NCBI RefSeq assembly: GCF_019049625.1
Contig: NZ_JAFMOY010000131.1
Span: forward strand, 372,001 to 436,000
From: Rahnella ecdela
GTDB taxonomy: Bacteria > Pseudomonadota > Gammaproteobacteria > Enterobacterales > Enterobacteriaceae
Direction of reading: 5' to 3'
DNA length: 64,000 bases
Shown: in pieces, positions 30,794 through 39,506 of the stretch
Numbering within the stretch: position 1 is the stretch's first letter
How the letters are laid out: every line of letters begins with the position of its first letter
Notes under the pieces: generated by a model
What the model was told of the DNA's origin: nothing
Seen by the model: the letters and a program-made list of their open reading frames with translations, nothing else
Databases searched by the model: none
Position numbers and translations under genes: made by a program

Positions 30794-31528
30794 TTAGCGT
30801 GGTTTTTGCACTGACATCAGGAACAGCATTGGCCGTTCGGCTTCTTCAGCCAGATCCGGATACGCCGCAATCTGCTCAGCAGAAGGGCCCCATTCATCAA
30901 AATGACGAATAATGAATCCAGCTTCAACCAATAAGTTGATATAAGTGCCGAGCTTTCTATGCTGCTTTATAACGCCTTGTGCAAACCAGTCGGTGATGCG
31001 CTGGCCTTCACGCTGATAGCCCTCCACCGGCCAGGTTTTATGACCTTGTCCGTTGAGCTCCCAGCCTGGCTCAGAGGGCGCGGTATACACCGGATGCTCG
31101 GCGGAAAAGACAAAATGCCCACCGGCTTCCAGCGCCTGAAAAATGGTGCGGAACAATGCGGGCAGGGCATCGATGTAATGCAAAGTCAGTGAACTGTAGA
31201 TAAGGCTGAACGACGCATCGGGTAAAGTCAGCGTTTCCAGGTCACGTTTTTCATAACGGATTGCCATATCCGTAGTCATGGCACCGGCCTTTTCCAGCAT
31301 TTTATCCGAAACATCCAGCCCGAGAACGTCACCCGCGCCCATTTCACGGGCAGCGCGGCAGAACCAGCCGTAGCCACAACCGAGATCGGCCACCCGCGCG
31401 CCGTTCATATCCGGCAGCATGGCCTTCAGCGATGGCCATTCCGGTGCGCCGTCGAGGCCGAACTGCGAACGTACGAGCCGGGCATAGCCATCAAAGAAGG
31501 CCTGATCATCGTAAATATTTTGCGTCAT
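30794..31528 (-). CDS. Class I SAM-dependent methyltransferase
   Basis: 244-residue Rossmann-fold methyltransferase (Methyltransf_11/25 type). Motif I is VADLGCGYGWFCRAA, followed by VLGLDVSDKMLEKA (acidic residue binding the ribose), RYEKRDLETL and SLIYSSLTLHYI. The start at 31528 follows AGGAG by eight bases; an in-frame ATG 12 codons upstream lacks a ribosome site. The methyl acceptor is unknown; small-molecule acceptors are typical for this type. Confidence 0.85.
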   Translation of the reverse strand: MTQNIYDDQAFFDGYARLVRSQFGLDGAPEWPSLKAMLPDMNGARVADLGCGYGWFCRAAREMGAGDVLGLDVSDKMLEKAGAMTTDMAIRYEKRDLETLTLPDASFSLIYSSLTLHYIDALPALFRTIFQALEAGGHFVFSAEHPVYTAPSEPGWELNGQGHKTWPVEGYQREGQRITDWFAQGVIKQHRKLGTYINLLVEAGFIIRHFDEWGPSAEQIAAYPDLAEEAERPMLFLMSVQKPR

Positions 31529-31615
31529 GAGAATGACTCCTATAAAAATACTCTTAATTGCCAATTCATTTTGGCCTGCACAGTGTAGTGAATCATTTTA
31601 TGAGAGAGCAATGAA

Positions 31616-32137
31616 ATGGAGATTCGTGAGGCCGTTTATGCCGATTTAAGCGTATTGCAGCGTCTCGGTTGCGAGACCTATCGCCATTATTTTGGTAGCT
31701 TGTGGCAAAATATTGATGAGCTGGATGCTTTTCTGGCCGATGATTTTGGTGATGAGGCGATGCGTCTCAGCCTGAACAGCCCGGAAAGCCGCTGGCTGGT
31801 GGTCGAGGAAAACGGCGGAGCAGTTGGATTTGCGCGGCTCGATTTTAATGTGCAGCCAGACACCGGTGTGACGACAGCATCTGGCGCTAAACTATGCAAA
31901 CTGTACTTTCTGCCGGAAAGCCGCGCGCGTGGGATGGGGGCGAAACTTTTCGCAGCAGCGGAACGCGTGGCGCGCGACCACCAGCAACCCGTTCTCTGGC
32001 TGGATGTATTGCAGAGCAATCTGCCCGCTATCGGATTTTATCAGCGACAGGGCATGCATCAGCTGGCTGAAACTGCCTATGTCACAGCCACGCAGACGAC
32101 AAAATTATGGATTATGAAAAAGGATATCAATGATTAA
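31616..32137 (+). CDS. GNAT-family N-acetyltransferase
   Basis: 173-residue GCN5-related acetyltransferase. The acetyl-CoA site is CKLYFLPESRARGMGAKLFA, the R/Q-x-x-G-x-G/A pattern being RARGMG, and the fold closes with NLPAIGFYQRQGM. The acceptor is unknown. It overlaps the next gene by eight bases, so both are translated from one message. Confidence 0.85.
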   Translation: MEIREAVYADLSVLQRLGCETYRHYFGSLWQNIDELDAFLADDFGDEAMRLSLNSPESRWLVVEENGGAVGFARLDFNVQPDTGVTTASGAKLCKLYFLPESRARGMGAKLFAAAERVARDHQQPVLWLDVLQSNLPAIGFYQRQGMHQLAETAYVTATQTTKLWIMKKDIND

Positions 32138-32417
32138 AATACGCCTGGGCGGCCTGTTTATTACACTGGAAGCGGGAGAAGATATTCCCTACGCGCCGGA
32201 ATATTGTGAACATTACACTTATCTTTTCCATCCGGTGGAAGGCGGCTATGAAATCTTGCGTTACGACGCATATTCCGGCTGGCATAAACGCCCGGACCAG
32301 TTATTTGAAGACGGCCATCAGGCATTTGTATTTGCTTACCAGGCGTACGAAAGGGAATGGAATCAGACCGACGGGCGTTTAGGCGGTAAAGATCAGCATC
32401 TCGAACGGATTATGTAA
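32130..32417 (+). CDS. Uncharacterised 95-residue protein coupled to the GNAT gene
   Basis: Small acidic, aromatic-rich soluble protein (Tyr and His clusters such as APEYCEHYTYLFHPVEGGYE) with no signal peptide or membrane segment. I do not recognise the family. The start ATG lies inside the end of the GNAT gene with AAAAAGGA as ribosome site, and a strong terminator follows. The overlap suggests a joint function with the acetyltransferase. Confidence 0.75.
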   Translation: MIKIRLGGLFITLEAGEDIPYAPEYCEHYTYLFHPVEGGYEILRYDAYSGWHKRPDQLFEDGHQAFVFAYQAYEREWNQTDGRLGGKDQHLERIM

Positions 32418-32443
32418 TAAATATTTGTACAAATAAATTCCTC

Positions 32444-32467
32444 AGCCTCCAATTTGGAGGCTTTTTT
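32444..32467 (+). terminator. Terminator after the GNAT operon
   Basis: AGCCTCC-AATTT-GGAGGCT followed by TTTTT, 27 bases past the stop codon. Confidence 0.9.
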
Positions 32468-32863
32468 ATGAGCGAAATTGCAACCCTGTTTTGGCAGGTA
32501 TACAAAACATTACAATAAGAATTTTCGACGCCTGAGATTATGTTTTCATGCCATAGTCCCGCACCGAAATTATTATTATGCACATGAGATACTGTAAATA
32601 TAATACTAATCTCAGACTTGATGTTGGTTATCTAATCTTTTGTTTTAACGCACTTTATTATTAGAAGTTGATGTTTTTTTAAACTTAAACAAATACCAAA
32701 CGAAAACTATTTCAAATTTTTTCCAGTTGCAACGGAACTTATCATGGATTATTTTGACGCCCATCAGTTCCAGGCCTTAAGAAGAAAATATAACTTCACG
32801 GTGGACTGGTAATAAACTTGCCGGACGGCAATTTAGATAGCTTCCAAATAATCAAGGATATTG
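32468..32863 (+). promoter_or_regulatory. Long AT-rich upstream region of the porin gene
   Basis: About 400 bases precede the porin start. The first 270 are strongly AT-rich with runs of T and TAAAC/ATTTC words, as expected for an OmpR-controlled porin promoter, but I cannot fix individual OmpR boxes. A possible 22-codon frame lies at 32744-32812. AAGGA at 32854-32858 is the porin ribosome site. Confidence 0.4.
32744..32812 (+). CDS. Possible 22-residue leader ORF upstream of the porin
   Basis: ATG at 32744 opens a frame ending in TAA at 32812, encoding a 22-residue peptide starting MDYFDAHQFQALRRKYNF. Its ribosome site is weak (GGAA). It ends 51 bases before the porin start. Composition looks protein-like (aromatic and charged residues) but length is within chance expectation. 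Confidence 0.2.
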   Translation: MDYFDAHQFQALRRKYNFTVDW

Positions 32864-33976
32864 ATGATGAAATTACGCGCGCTTTCTCTGGTAATTCCTG
32901 CTCTGATGATGGCCGGCACTGCTGGCGCTGCCGAAATCTATAATAAAGACGGCAACAAACTTGATCTGTTCGGTAAAGTCGACGGTCTGCATTATTTCTC
33001 CAATGATGACAGCACGGATGGCGACCAGTCATATATGCGTTTTGGCTTTCGCGGTGAAACTCAAATTAATAGCGAACTGACCGGTTACGGTGAGTGGGAA
33101 TATCAGGCAGCCCTGAATTCCGCTGAAAGCGCTGATAATAACAATTTCACCCGTGTCGGCTTTGCTGGTCTGAAATTCGGCCAGTGGGGTTCACTGGATT
33201 ACGGCCGTAACTATGGCGTGATGTACGACGTCGCTGCATGGACTGACGTATTGCCGGAGTTCGGCGGCGACACCTACGGTGCAGATAACTTCATGTTCCA
33301 GCGTGCCAACGGCGTGCTGACCTACCGTAACAAAGATTTCTTCGGTGTTGTTGATGGCCTGGACGTTGCTGTTCAGTATCAGGGCAAAAACGGCAGCGCG
33401 ACCGAATCTAACAATGGCCGTGACGTTCTGGCTCAAAACGGTGACGGCTACGGCATGTCCCTGTCTTATGACTTGGGCGAAGGCTTCAGCGCCGCAGCAG
33501 CTATGATGGCTTCTGACCGCACCAATGAGCAAAATGGTCGCAATAATCCGGCAATCATCGGTAACGGCGATAAAGCGACTGCTTACAGCGGTGGCCTGAA
33601 ATACGATGCCAACAACATCTATCTGGCCGCGATGTACACCCAGAGCTACAACGCAAACCGCTTCGGTAAAGCAGGCAGCACCGCTTACGGTTACGCAGAT
33701 AAAGCACAGAACTTTGAAGCGGTAGCGCAATACCAGTTCGACTTCGGTCTGCGTCCGTCTATCGCGTATGTTCATTCCCACGCACGTGATATCCCTGGTT
33801 ACAGCAATCAGAACCTGACTAAATATGTTGATGTTGGTGCGTCTTACTTCTTCAACAAAAATATGCTGACTTACGTTGATTACAAAATCAACCTGATGGA
33901 CGACACCCGTCTGACCCGCGATGCCGGCATCAATACCGATGACGTTTTTGCTGTGGGTCTGGTTTATCAGTTCTGA
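32864..33976 (+). CDS. OmpC/OmpF-type trimeric porin
   Basis: General diffusion porin: signal peptide ([17 protein letters not shown]), mature N-terminus [20 protein letters not shown], constriction loop L3 region with [14 protein letters not shown], and C-terminal FAVGLVYQF ending in Phe as needed for assembly by the Bam complex. 370 residues. The start at 32864 (ATG ATG) follows AAGGA by five bases. I cannot say which of ompC, ompF or phoE it represents; neighbours differ from all three in E. coli. It lies close to rybB, whose classical targets are porin mRNAs. Confidence 0.92.
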   Translation: MMKLRALSLVIPALMMAGTAGAAEIYNKDGNKLDLFGKVDGLHYFSNDDSTDGDQSYMRFGFRGETQINSELTGYGEWEYQAALNSAESADNNNFTRVGFAGLKFGQWGSLDYGRNYGVMYDVAAWTDVLPEFGGDTYGADNFMFQRANGVLTYRNKDFFGVVDGLDVAVQYQGKNGSATESNNGRDVLAQNGDGYGMSLSYDLGEGFSAAAAMMASDRTNEQNGRNNPAIIGNGDKATAYSGGLKYDANNIYLAAMYTQSYNANRFGKAGSTAYGYADKAQNFEAVAQYQFDFGLRPSIAYVHSHARDIPGYSNQNLTKYVDVGASYFFNKNMLTYVDYKINLMDDTRLTRDAGINTDDVFAVGLVYQF

Positions 33977-34023
33977 TAAACCGACGCTGCCCTTACTGAA
34001 GGCGCCTGCGTCTCATGTGTCTG

Positions 34024-34052
34024 AATCCCCTGCCGAAAGGTGGGGGATTTTC
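34024..34052 (+). terminator. Porin terminator with GNRA loop
   Basis: AATCCCCTGCC and GGTGGGGGATT pair over eleven positions (two G.T wobbles) around a GAAA tetraloop, followed by TTCGTTT. Confidence 0.85.
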
Positions 34053-34138
34053 GTTTAACTTCTTCCTTTCTTCACTTTGATGGCTCAGGCATGATGGCGT
34101 GAACGTTCAACGACACCCTCAGAGATAAGAGAGCCGCT

Positions 34139-34504
34139 ATGACCGATTTCGCCACACCTAATCTCCCTTCCCGAAACTTCAGCGCGACACAAGATTTCTA
34201 TGCCAGTTTTGGCTTCCATACGACATATGTCGATGATGGCTGGCTGATCATGGTCCGTGGAGAAATTACGTTAGAATTTTTCCTGCACACCGAACTTGAT
34301 CCACAGACCAGCTGGTTCAGTTGCTGTCTACGCGTCGATGACGCCGATGCCATGTTTGCTCACTTTAAAGCCGCAGGTATCGGCGAGGACCCTCATTCAC
34401 GACCGTGCGTTCATCTGCCCCAAACCCAGTCAGGGATGAAAATGGGTGTCATGATTGATATTGATGGGACACTGGTGCGGGTGATTGAGAATGACAGGGA
34501 GTAA
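34139..34504 (+). CDS. VOC-superfamily (bleomycin-resistance-like) protein
   Basis: 121-residue vicinal-oxygen-chelate fold protein related to bleomycin-binding proteins. Two beta-alpha-beta-beta-beta units: PNLPSRNFSATQDFYASFGF then EITLEFFLH, and SCCLRVDDADAMFAHFKAAG ending in DIDGTLVRVIEN. Binding-type members sequester drugs rather than catalyse. The ligand is not known, and it should not be read as proof of resistance. Confidence 0.82.
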   Translation: MTDFATPNLPSRNFSATQDFYASFGFHTTYVDDGWLIMVRGEITLEFFLHTELDPQTSWFSCCLRVDDADAMFAHFKAAGIGEDPHSRPCVHLPQTQSGMKMGVMIDIDGTLVRVIENDRE

Positions 34505-34538
34505 CGAGGGATAAGCGATTGTTCTACAGCCAGAAAAG

Positions 34539-34619
34539 AAAAAACCCAACAATCTTGAACCTAACGAGGCGGGATTGCTGGGCTCTCCAAATTTGGGGAC
34601 TTCAAAGAAAAGCAGTGGC
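34539..34619 (-). ncRNA. rybB: RybB small RNA
   Basis: Hfq-dependent, envelope-stress-induced sRNA. Read on the minus strand from 34619 it begins GCCACTGCTTTTCTTTGA, the conserved RybB 5-prime targeting seed, continues AGTCCCC, and ends with a CCCAGCAATC/GATTGTTGGG hairpin (one mismatch) and six U. The length of about 81 nt agrees with the E. coli RNA. It lies beside ybjL, as in E. coli. A sigma-E-type promoter lies directly upstream. Known function of the family is to repress outer membrane protein mRNAs when sigma-E is active. Confidence 0.9.
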
Positions 34620-34625
34620 ATTAAT

Positions 34626-34652
34626 TAAGACTGCGGCAGACTTTAAAAGTTC
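34626..34652 (-). promoter_or_regulatory. Sigma-E promoter of rybB
   Basis: On the minus strand GAACTT (34652-34647) is followed after 16 bases by TCTTA (34630-34626), and six bases later by the G that begins RybB. Spacing and elements match the RpoE consensus GGAACTT-N16-TCTGA. Confidence 0.85.
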
Positions 34653-34658
34653 GTTCTA

Positions 34659-34701
34659 TGTGGCAAAATTTTAAAAAAATTATTGATTTTTTTTTGCCAC
34701 A
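34659..34701. terminator. AT-rich inverted repeat between rybB and ybjL
   Basis: TGTGGCAAAA (34659-34668) and TTTTGCCACA (34692-34701) form a perfect ten-base stem whose inner part is nearly all A and T. It lies 21 bases past the ybjL stop and just upstream of the rybB promoter, so it may end ybjL transcription and insulate rybB. Confidence 0.6.
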
Positions 34702-34721
34702 TTACAGTTCAATGAGTTACG

Positions 34722-36404
34722 TCATGCCCCTGGCCAGATGATGACGATCAACGTACCGGCAAGTGTCAGTAATACGTTAGCAATCGCGTAGGTTCCTGCA
34801 TAACCGAGTGCCGGAATGTTGCTGCGTGCAGTATCACTGATGATTTCCATTGCCGGGGCACAAGTTCGTGCGCCCATGATGGCGCCGAAAAGCAACGCGC
34901 GGTTCATACGCAGAACATATGCCCCGAAGATAAAGCAGATCACCACCGGTACCAGACTGACAATCAGGCCGGAAACCAACATCTGGCCGCCAACCGCACC
35001 GAGGCCGTTATTGATGCCTGCACCGGCACTCAGCCCGACACCCGCCATAAACACCATCAGACCAAACTCTTTCACCATGTTCAGCGCACCCTGCGGGATA
35101 TAGCCGAAAGTAGGGTGGTTGGCCCGCAGGAAGCCCAGCATGATCCCGGCGAACAGCAAGCCAGCCGCGTTCCCGATACCAAAACTGAAGTTTTTAAACT
35201 GGAAAGTGATAAGACCAATCATCAGCCCGACGATAAAGAAGGCGCAGAAGGCCAGCAAATCGGTGAGCTGGCTGTGTACGGAGATAAACCCGATACGTTC
35301 CGCCACGCTTTTCACGCGCTTTGCATCGCCGCTGACCTGCAACACATCGCCTTTATTGAGCACGATACTGTCGTCGATCGGCATTTCAATCTGGCTGCGT
35401 ATCACGCGGTTCAGGAAGCAACCCTGATCGGTCAGATTCAGCTGGCTCAGACGTTTGCCGACGGCGTGATTATTTTTGACCACCACTTCTTCGGTCACGA
35501 TGCGCATGTCGAGCAGGTCGCGGTCGAACACTTCCTTTCCGTTTCTAAAACTCGGATCAAGACGCGAATGCGCATCCGGATAACCCACCAGCGAGATTTC
35601 GTCGCCGACTTGTAATACAGCGTCACCGTCCGGCGTCGCCAGAATGCCATTGCGACGGATGCGTTCGATATAGCATCCGGTCTGGCGGTAAATCCCCAGT
35701 TCGCGCAGATTTTTGCCGTCCGCCCAAGCTACCAGCTCCTGTCCGACACGGTAGGCGCGGATCACCGGAAGATAGACTTTTCGTTTGCTGTCGGTATCCA
35801 GACCGCGTTCGCGTGCAATTTGCTGGGCGCTGGTCGGTAAATCCTGATGTTGTAGTTTTGGCAGATAACGCGCGCCGAAAATCAGGCTGACCAGCCCGAT
35901 AAGATAGGTCAGGGCGTAGCCGAGACTCAGATTATCCAGCTCAGAACCGAGAAGATTATTGCCGCCCATGGTATTGCGCAGCGTATCCCCCGCACCGACC
36001 AGTACCGGAGTCGACGTCATGGAACCGGCGAGCATACCGGCGGTAAGGCCGATGTCCCAGCCGAAGAAACGTCCGAGTCCGAGGGCGAGTAACATGGCGC
36101 TGCCGACCATCACCAGCGCCAGCATGAAATAATTTTTGCCATCGCGGAAGAATATTGAAAAAAAGTTCGGTCCGGCTTCAACACCGACACAGAAAATAAA
36201 CAGCATAAAGCCAAGGTTCAGTGCTTCGGTATTAATGCTGAAATGCTGCTGACCTAAAAGAAGCGAAACCACTAATACGCCAATAGAATTTCCGAGCTGG
36301 ACAGAGCCCAGACGAATTTTCCCCAGGCACAAACCGAGTGCCAGAACCACAAATAATAACAGGATGTAATTCCCGTTTAACAAACTAGCGACGTTTATAT
36401 TCAC
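34722..36404 (-). CDS. ybjL: YbjL, AAE-family transporter with RCK/TrkA-C domains
   Basis: 560-residue inner-membrane protein of the aspartate:alanine exchanger family. It has two membrane halves (residues about 1-185 and 385-560) separated by two cytoplasmic TrkA-C domains (about 205-380). The loops [19 protein letters not shown] and [20 protein letters not shown] are the paired family signatures. Nearly collinear with E. coli YbjL. The substrate is not established for the enterobacterial protein. Confidence 0.93.
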   Translation of the reverse strand: MNINVASLLNGNYILLLFVVLALGLCLGKIRLGSVQLGNSIGVLVVSLLLGQQHFSINTEALNLGFMLFIFCVGVEAGPNFFSIFFRDGKNYFMLALVMVGSAMLLALGLGRFFGWDIGLTAGMLAGSMTSTPVLVGAGDTLRNTMGGNNLLGSELDNLSLGYALTYLIGLVSLIFGARYLPKLQHQDLPTSAQQIARERGLDTDSKRKVYLPVIRAYRVGQELVAWADGKNLRELGIYRQTGCYIERIRRNGILATPDGDAVLQVGDEISLVGYPDAHSRLDPSFRNGKEVFDRDLLDMRIVTEEVVVKNNHAVGKRLSQLNLTDQGCFLNRVIRSQIEMPIDDSIVLNKGDVLQVSGDAKRVKSVAERIGFISVHSQLTDLLAFCAFFIVGLMIGLITFQFKNFSFGIGNAAGLLFAGIMLGFLRANHPTFGYIPQGALNMVKEFGLMVFMAGVGLSAGAGINNGLGAVGGQMLVSGLIVSLVPVVICFIFGAYVLRMNRALLFGAIMGARTCAPAMEIISDTARSNIPALGYAGTYAIANVLLTLAGTLIVIIWPGA

Positions 36405-36726
36405 AAGGATAACTTATTGTTTACCAACAAATTCTTGATATAGGAGAATGTAAAGGATAAATTCAGAAACAGAAAATTCCTACTCACGCTGCCATCGCCT
36501 GATTAAGGCCGGTGTCAGGGCAAGGCGGCTTTCGGGCGTCATTTTAGTCATAGAAAGACCGTTCAGCCAGAGAAAAGGCCGTATAAATATTCTGAAAGCT
36601 TTTTTTGTGTTTCGCGGGAGTGCGTGACACCTCAGGGAAATGAGCCAGAAGGCTCTGACAGGTAATAAAGAACGCATTTTGTGCAGAGAACCTGTGAAAA
36701 CTCGCCAGCTTTAAGGAGGAAGTAAA
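36405..36726. other. Spacer between ybjL and ybjM
   Basis: 322 bases with no supported gene. A minus-strand frame at 36480-36677 lacks a ribosome site and homology. TAAGGAGGA just before 36727 is the strong ribosome site of ybjM. No clear terminator or operator was seen. Confidence 0.4.
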
Positions 36727-37113
36727 ATGGCAATTTGGCGAAAGATAAAAGCACCCGCTACATGTTGCATATTATTTGTAATTGCTTTTATTTTTTTAAA
36801 AAATGGTTGGATAATTGTTAGCGATCAATTTCCGGGGCCTGAATACGGGCTGTTATTATTTCTTTTTCCTGGTGTAATGACTGCCTTATTATTTCGCGAT
36901 ACGGCGATATTTTCGACTTTGCTCGGAGCTTTTGCGGCAGTGCCTTTTTGCTTCACCCTGCGCTGGATTTACTACGTTCGCGTAAGACCTCCTGTCCAGG
37001 AAGTGGCCTATGCCGCCAGTGCGATTTTCTGGTGCGTGCTGGGTGCCATGTTTGTGGTGCTCGCCACAACCGCTTACCGGCACTATCTGACCAATAAAAA
37101 AGGCGCTCATTGA
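36727..37113 (+). CDS. ybjM: YbjM, small inner-membrane protein
   Basis: 128-residue protein with four hydrophobic segments. Weak similarity but same position and architecture as E. coli YbjM, with shared LLLFLFPG and IFWCVLGA motifs. Function unknown. A perfect AAGGAGG precedes the ATG. Its stop codon lies inside the loop and arm of the terminator shared with grxA. Confidence 0.8.
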   Translation: MAIWRKIKAPATCCILFVIAFIFLKNGWIIVSDQFPGPEYGLLLFLFPGVMTALLFRDTAIFSTLLGAFAAVPFCFTLRWIYYVRVRPPVQEVAYAASAIFWCVLGAMFVVLATTAYRHYLTNKKGAH

Positions 37114-37123
37114 GCGCCTTTTT
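37097..37123. terminator. Bidirectional terminator of ybjM and grxA
   Basis: AAAAAGGCGCT-CATTG-AGCGCCTTTTT is a perfect eleven-base stem with A and T tails serving both converging genes. The ybjM stop codon TGA (37111-37113) is part of it. Confidence 0.92.
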
Positions 37124-37152
37124 GCTGTGTGTATGTCTTTATTCTTTGCGGA

Positions 37153-37419
37153 TCAGTTGCTGAACAGTGCCAGATTCTCTTTGGCATACGCTTCAAAATC
37201 AGTGCAACCGCCGATGTGTTTCTGATCCAGGAAAATCTGTGGAACCGTTTCAACAGGTTTGCCCACGGTTTTTTCCAGGTCGGCTTTAGTGATGCCTTCC
37301 GCGTGGATATCAATGTAACGGAAGTTGAAATCATCACGTTCTTCAGTCAGTTTTTCAGCCAACTCTTTAGCGCGCACGCAATAAGGACAGCCAGGACGCC
37401 CGAAAATTACTGCAAACAT
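37153..37419 (-). CDS. grxA: GrxA, glutaredoxin 1
   Basis: Cytoplasmic dithiol glutaredoxin of 88 residues or so that reduces ribonucleotide reductase and other disulfides using glutathione. Active site CPYC at residues 11-14, cis-Pro segment ETVPQIF, and GG at 70-71. Residue 72 is Cys where E. coli has Tyr, giving a third cysteine near the glutathione site. The ATG at 37419 follows AAGGAG; the frame is open upstream without homology. In E. coli the gene is OxyR-controlled; I did not identify the site here. Confidence 0.95.
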   Translation of the reverse strand: MFAVIFGRPGCPYCVRAKELAEKLTEERDDFNFRYIDIHAEGITKADLEKTVGKPVETVPQIFLDQKHIGGCTDFEAYAKENLALFSN

Positions 37420-37714
37420 GGAGACTCCTTTGTTAATACCAGCAAGATAAATGAAAGGGGAGTGACTATTTTTGTTATCCACATCACCTTTTTGATGTCG
37501 CTACTATGCCTGTTGCAAACCATAAACAAAAGCAGGAATTACCTGTCAGTCCGATACCTTTGACCTATCCAAATGAACCTGCAGCTGTTTTTGGCTGCCA
37601 CACATTGTTGCACCAATTGATGCCGCAAACCTTGCAAACGGTGCTCACAGCATGAATGATTGAGACAGTTTTCTCTTTACGTACATCGTTACTTACATCA
37701 TTCAGGAATATTCA

Positions 37715-38437
37715 ATGACGCCGACTATCGACCTTTTGCGCTCTCACCGTTCAATTCGTGCATTTACCGACCAGCCGGTTACCGAAGAACAACGCGAAGC
37801 CATTATTGGCGCTGCGCAATCCGCATCGACTTCCAGTTTCCTGCAATGCTCTTCTATTATTCGTGTCACCGATCCTGCACTGCGCGAAACGCTGGTGCAG
37901 TACACCGGCGGCCAAAAATATGTCGCCAGTGCGGCTGAATTTTGGGTCTTCTGCGCCGATTTCAACCGTAACTTGCAGATCAATCCCGAAGCGGAACTTG
38001 GTCTTGCCGAGCAGTTGCTGCTGGGCTGCGTGGATACTGCGCTTATGGCGCAAAATGCGATGATCGCGGCAGAATCGCTTGGTCTGGGCGGTGTATTTAT
38101 CGGCGGGATCCGTAATCAGGTGGAAGATGTTGTGACGCTGCTGAAATTGCCAAAATTCGTCATGCCATTGTTTGGTTTTTGCATCGGTACTCCGGCGCAG
38201 GACCACCAGGTGAAACCACGTATGCCGCAGTCCATGCTGGTTCACGAAAACAGCTATCAGCCAGTGGATAAAGCGGTGCTGGCAGAATATGACGAAGCGT
38301 TGAGTGAATATTACTTACAGCGGGACAGCAATGCGCGTCGTGATACCTGGAGCGACCTGATTATGCGCACACTGAAAAAGGAACAGCGTCCGTTCATGCT
38401 GGACGCACTGCACAAGCAAGGTTGGGCAACACGCTAA
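37715..38437 (+). CDS. nfsA: NfsA, oxygen-insensitive NADPH nitroreductase
   Basis: Homodimeric FMN-dependent group A nitroreductase, 240 residues as in E. coli. FMN-binding HRSIR (residues 11-15), [11 protein letters not shown], and [15 protein letters not shown] are conserved, and the C-terminal [11 protein letters not shown] matches E. coli exactly except for two residues. E. coli has ybjC directly before nfsA; that gene is absent here. rimK follows after 19 bases, so the two are cotranscribed. Confidence 0.96.
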   Translation: MTPTIDLLRSHRSIRAFTDQPVTEEQREAIIGAAQSASTSSFLQCSSIIRVTDPALRETLVQYTGGQKYVASAAEFWVFCADFNRNLQINPEAELGLAEQLLLGCVDTALMAQNAMIAAESLGLGGVFIGGIRNQVEDVVTLLKLPKFVMPLFGFCIGTPAQDHQVKPRMPQSMLVHENSYQPVDKAVLAEYDEALSEYYLQRDSNARRDTWSDLIMRTLKKEQRPFMLDALHKQGWATR

Positions 38438-38456
38438 AACGGCGACGGAGTGTCGG

Positions 38457-39359
38457 ATGAAAATTGCAATTCTTTCCCGTGACGGGTCTTTGTATTCGTG
38501 TAAACGCCTGAAGGAAGCAGCAGAGTCCCGCGGGCATGAGATAGACATTATCGACCCGCTTTCCTGCTACATGAATATCAATCCTGCCGCGCCAAGTGTG
38601 CATTATCGCGGTCGTCAGCTTGATATTTATCAGGCGGTTATTCCTCGTATCGGCTCTGCGATCACTTTTTACGGCACCGCGGTGTTGCGCCAGTTTGAAA
38701 TGCTGGGCAGTTTTCCGCTCAATGAATCGGTCGCTATCACCCGTGCGCGGGACAAATTGCGTTCTATGCAGATACTGGCCCGCGAATGCATTGATTTGCC
38801 GATCACTGGTTTTGCCAATGCGCCGGATGATACGTCGGATTTGATTGCGCTGGTCGGTGGCGCGCCGCTGGTGGTTAAACTGGTAGAGGGCACACAAGGC
38901 ATCGGTGTGGTGCTGGCGGAAACCCGTCAGGCAGCGGAAAGCGTGATCGACGCGTTTCGGGGCCTGAACGCGCATATTCTGGTGCAGGAATATATTCGTG
39001 AAGCGCAGGGGCGCGATATTCGTTGTCTGGTCGTGGGCAAGAAAGTGGTGGCGGCGATTGAGCGTCAGGCCAAACCGGGCGATTTTCGCTCCAATCTCCA
39101 TCGCGGCGGCACGGCGACGAAGGTCAAAATCACGCCACAAGAGAAAGACATTGCAGTGAAAGCCGCGCTGACGCTCGGGCTGGACGTTGCCGGTGTGGAT
39201 ATTTTGCGGGCAAACCGCGGCCCGCTGGTGATGGAAGTTAATGCGTCGCCGGGACTCGAAGGGATCGAAACGACCACCGGGCTGGATATCGCTGGCATGA
39301 TGATTGACTACATTGAGCAAAGGGCGCGACCGGGATTTCGTCTTAAATCCGGCGGCTAA
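38457..39359 (+). CDS. rimK: RimK, ribosomal protein S6:glutamate ligase
   Basis: ATP-grasp ligase that adds glutamate residues to the C-terminus of ribosomal protein S6. 300 residues, collinear with E. coli RimK; ATP-grasp motifs [25 protein letters not shown] and metal-binding [12 protein letters not shown] are intact. Confidence 0.96.
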   Translation: MKIAILSRDGSLYSCKRLKEAAESRGHEIDIIDPLSCYMNINPAAPSVHYRGRQLDIYQAVIPRIGSAITFYGTAVLRQFEMLGSFPLNESVAITRARDKLRSMQILARECIDLPITGFANAPDDTSDLIALVGGAPLVVKLVEGTQGIGVVLAETRQAAESVIDAFRGLNAHILVQEYIREAQGRDIRCLVVGKKVVAAIERQAKPGDFRSNLHRGGTATKVKITPQEKDIAVKAALTLGLDVAGVDILRANRGPLVMEVNASPGLEGIETTTGLDIAGMMIDYIEQRARPGFRLKSGG

Positions 39360-39437
39360 TTCTTATTTCGCCGCGCTAATGTCCATCAATCCGGTATTGA
39401 TCATAGCGCTGACCGGCAATATTCCGTAAGCTATGAC

Positions 39438-39479
39438 CCCTTCGTAATGCCGTTCGCGTTACGAAGGGCTAGTTTTTTT
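39438..39479 (+). terminator. Terminator after rimK
   Basis: CCCTTCGTAA and TTACGAAGGG form a perfect ten-base stem followed by CTAGTTTTTTT. It lies between rimK and ybjN, indicating that ybjN has its own promoter or depends on readthrough. Confidence 0.9.
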
Positions 39480-39506
39480 CGTTGTGTTGAACTTGTGAGG
39501 CATTCT

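Noticed and set aside
34139..34504. Antibiotic resistance call for the bleomycin-resistance-like protein
   Set aside because: The VOC fold is shared by many unrelated housekeeping proteins, and nothing in the sequence or context shows drug binding.
36480..36677. 65-codon minus-strand frame between ybjL and ybjM
   Set aside because: No ribosome site, no recognisable homology and Arg/Leu-rich shadow-like composition.
37129..37563. 144-codon plus-strand frame over grxA
   Set aside because: It is antisense to grxA, whose sequence is clearly conserved.
38394..39320. 308-codon minus-strand frame across rimK
   Set aside because: Antisense shadow of rimK; His/Arg/Gln-rich composition and no conserved motif.
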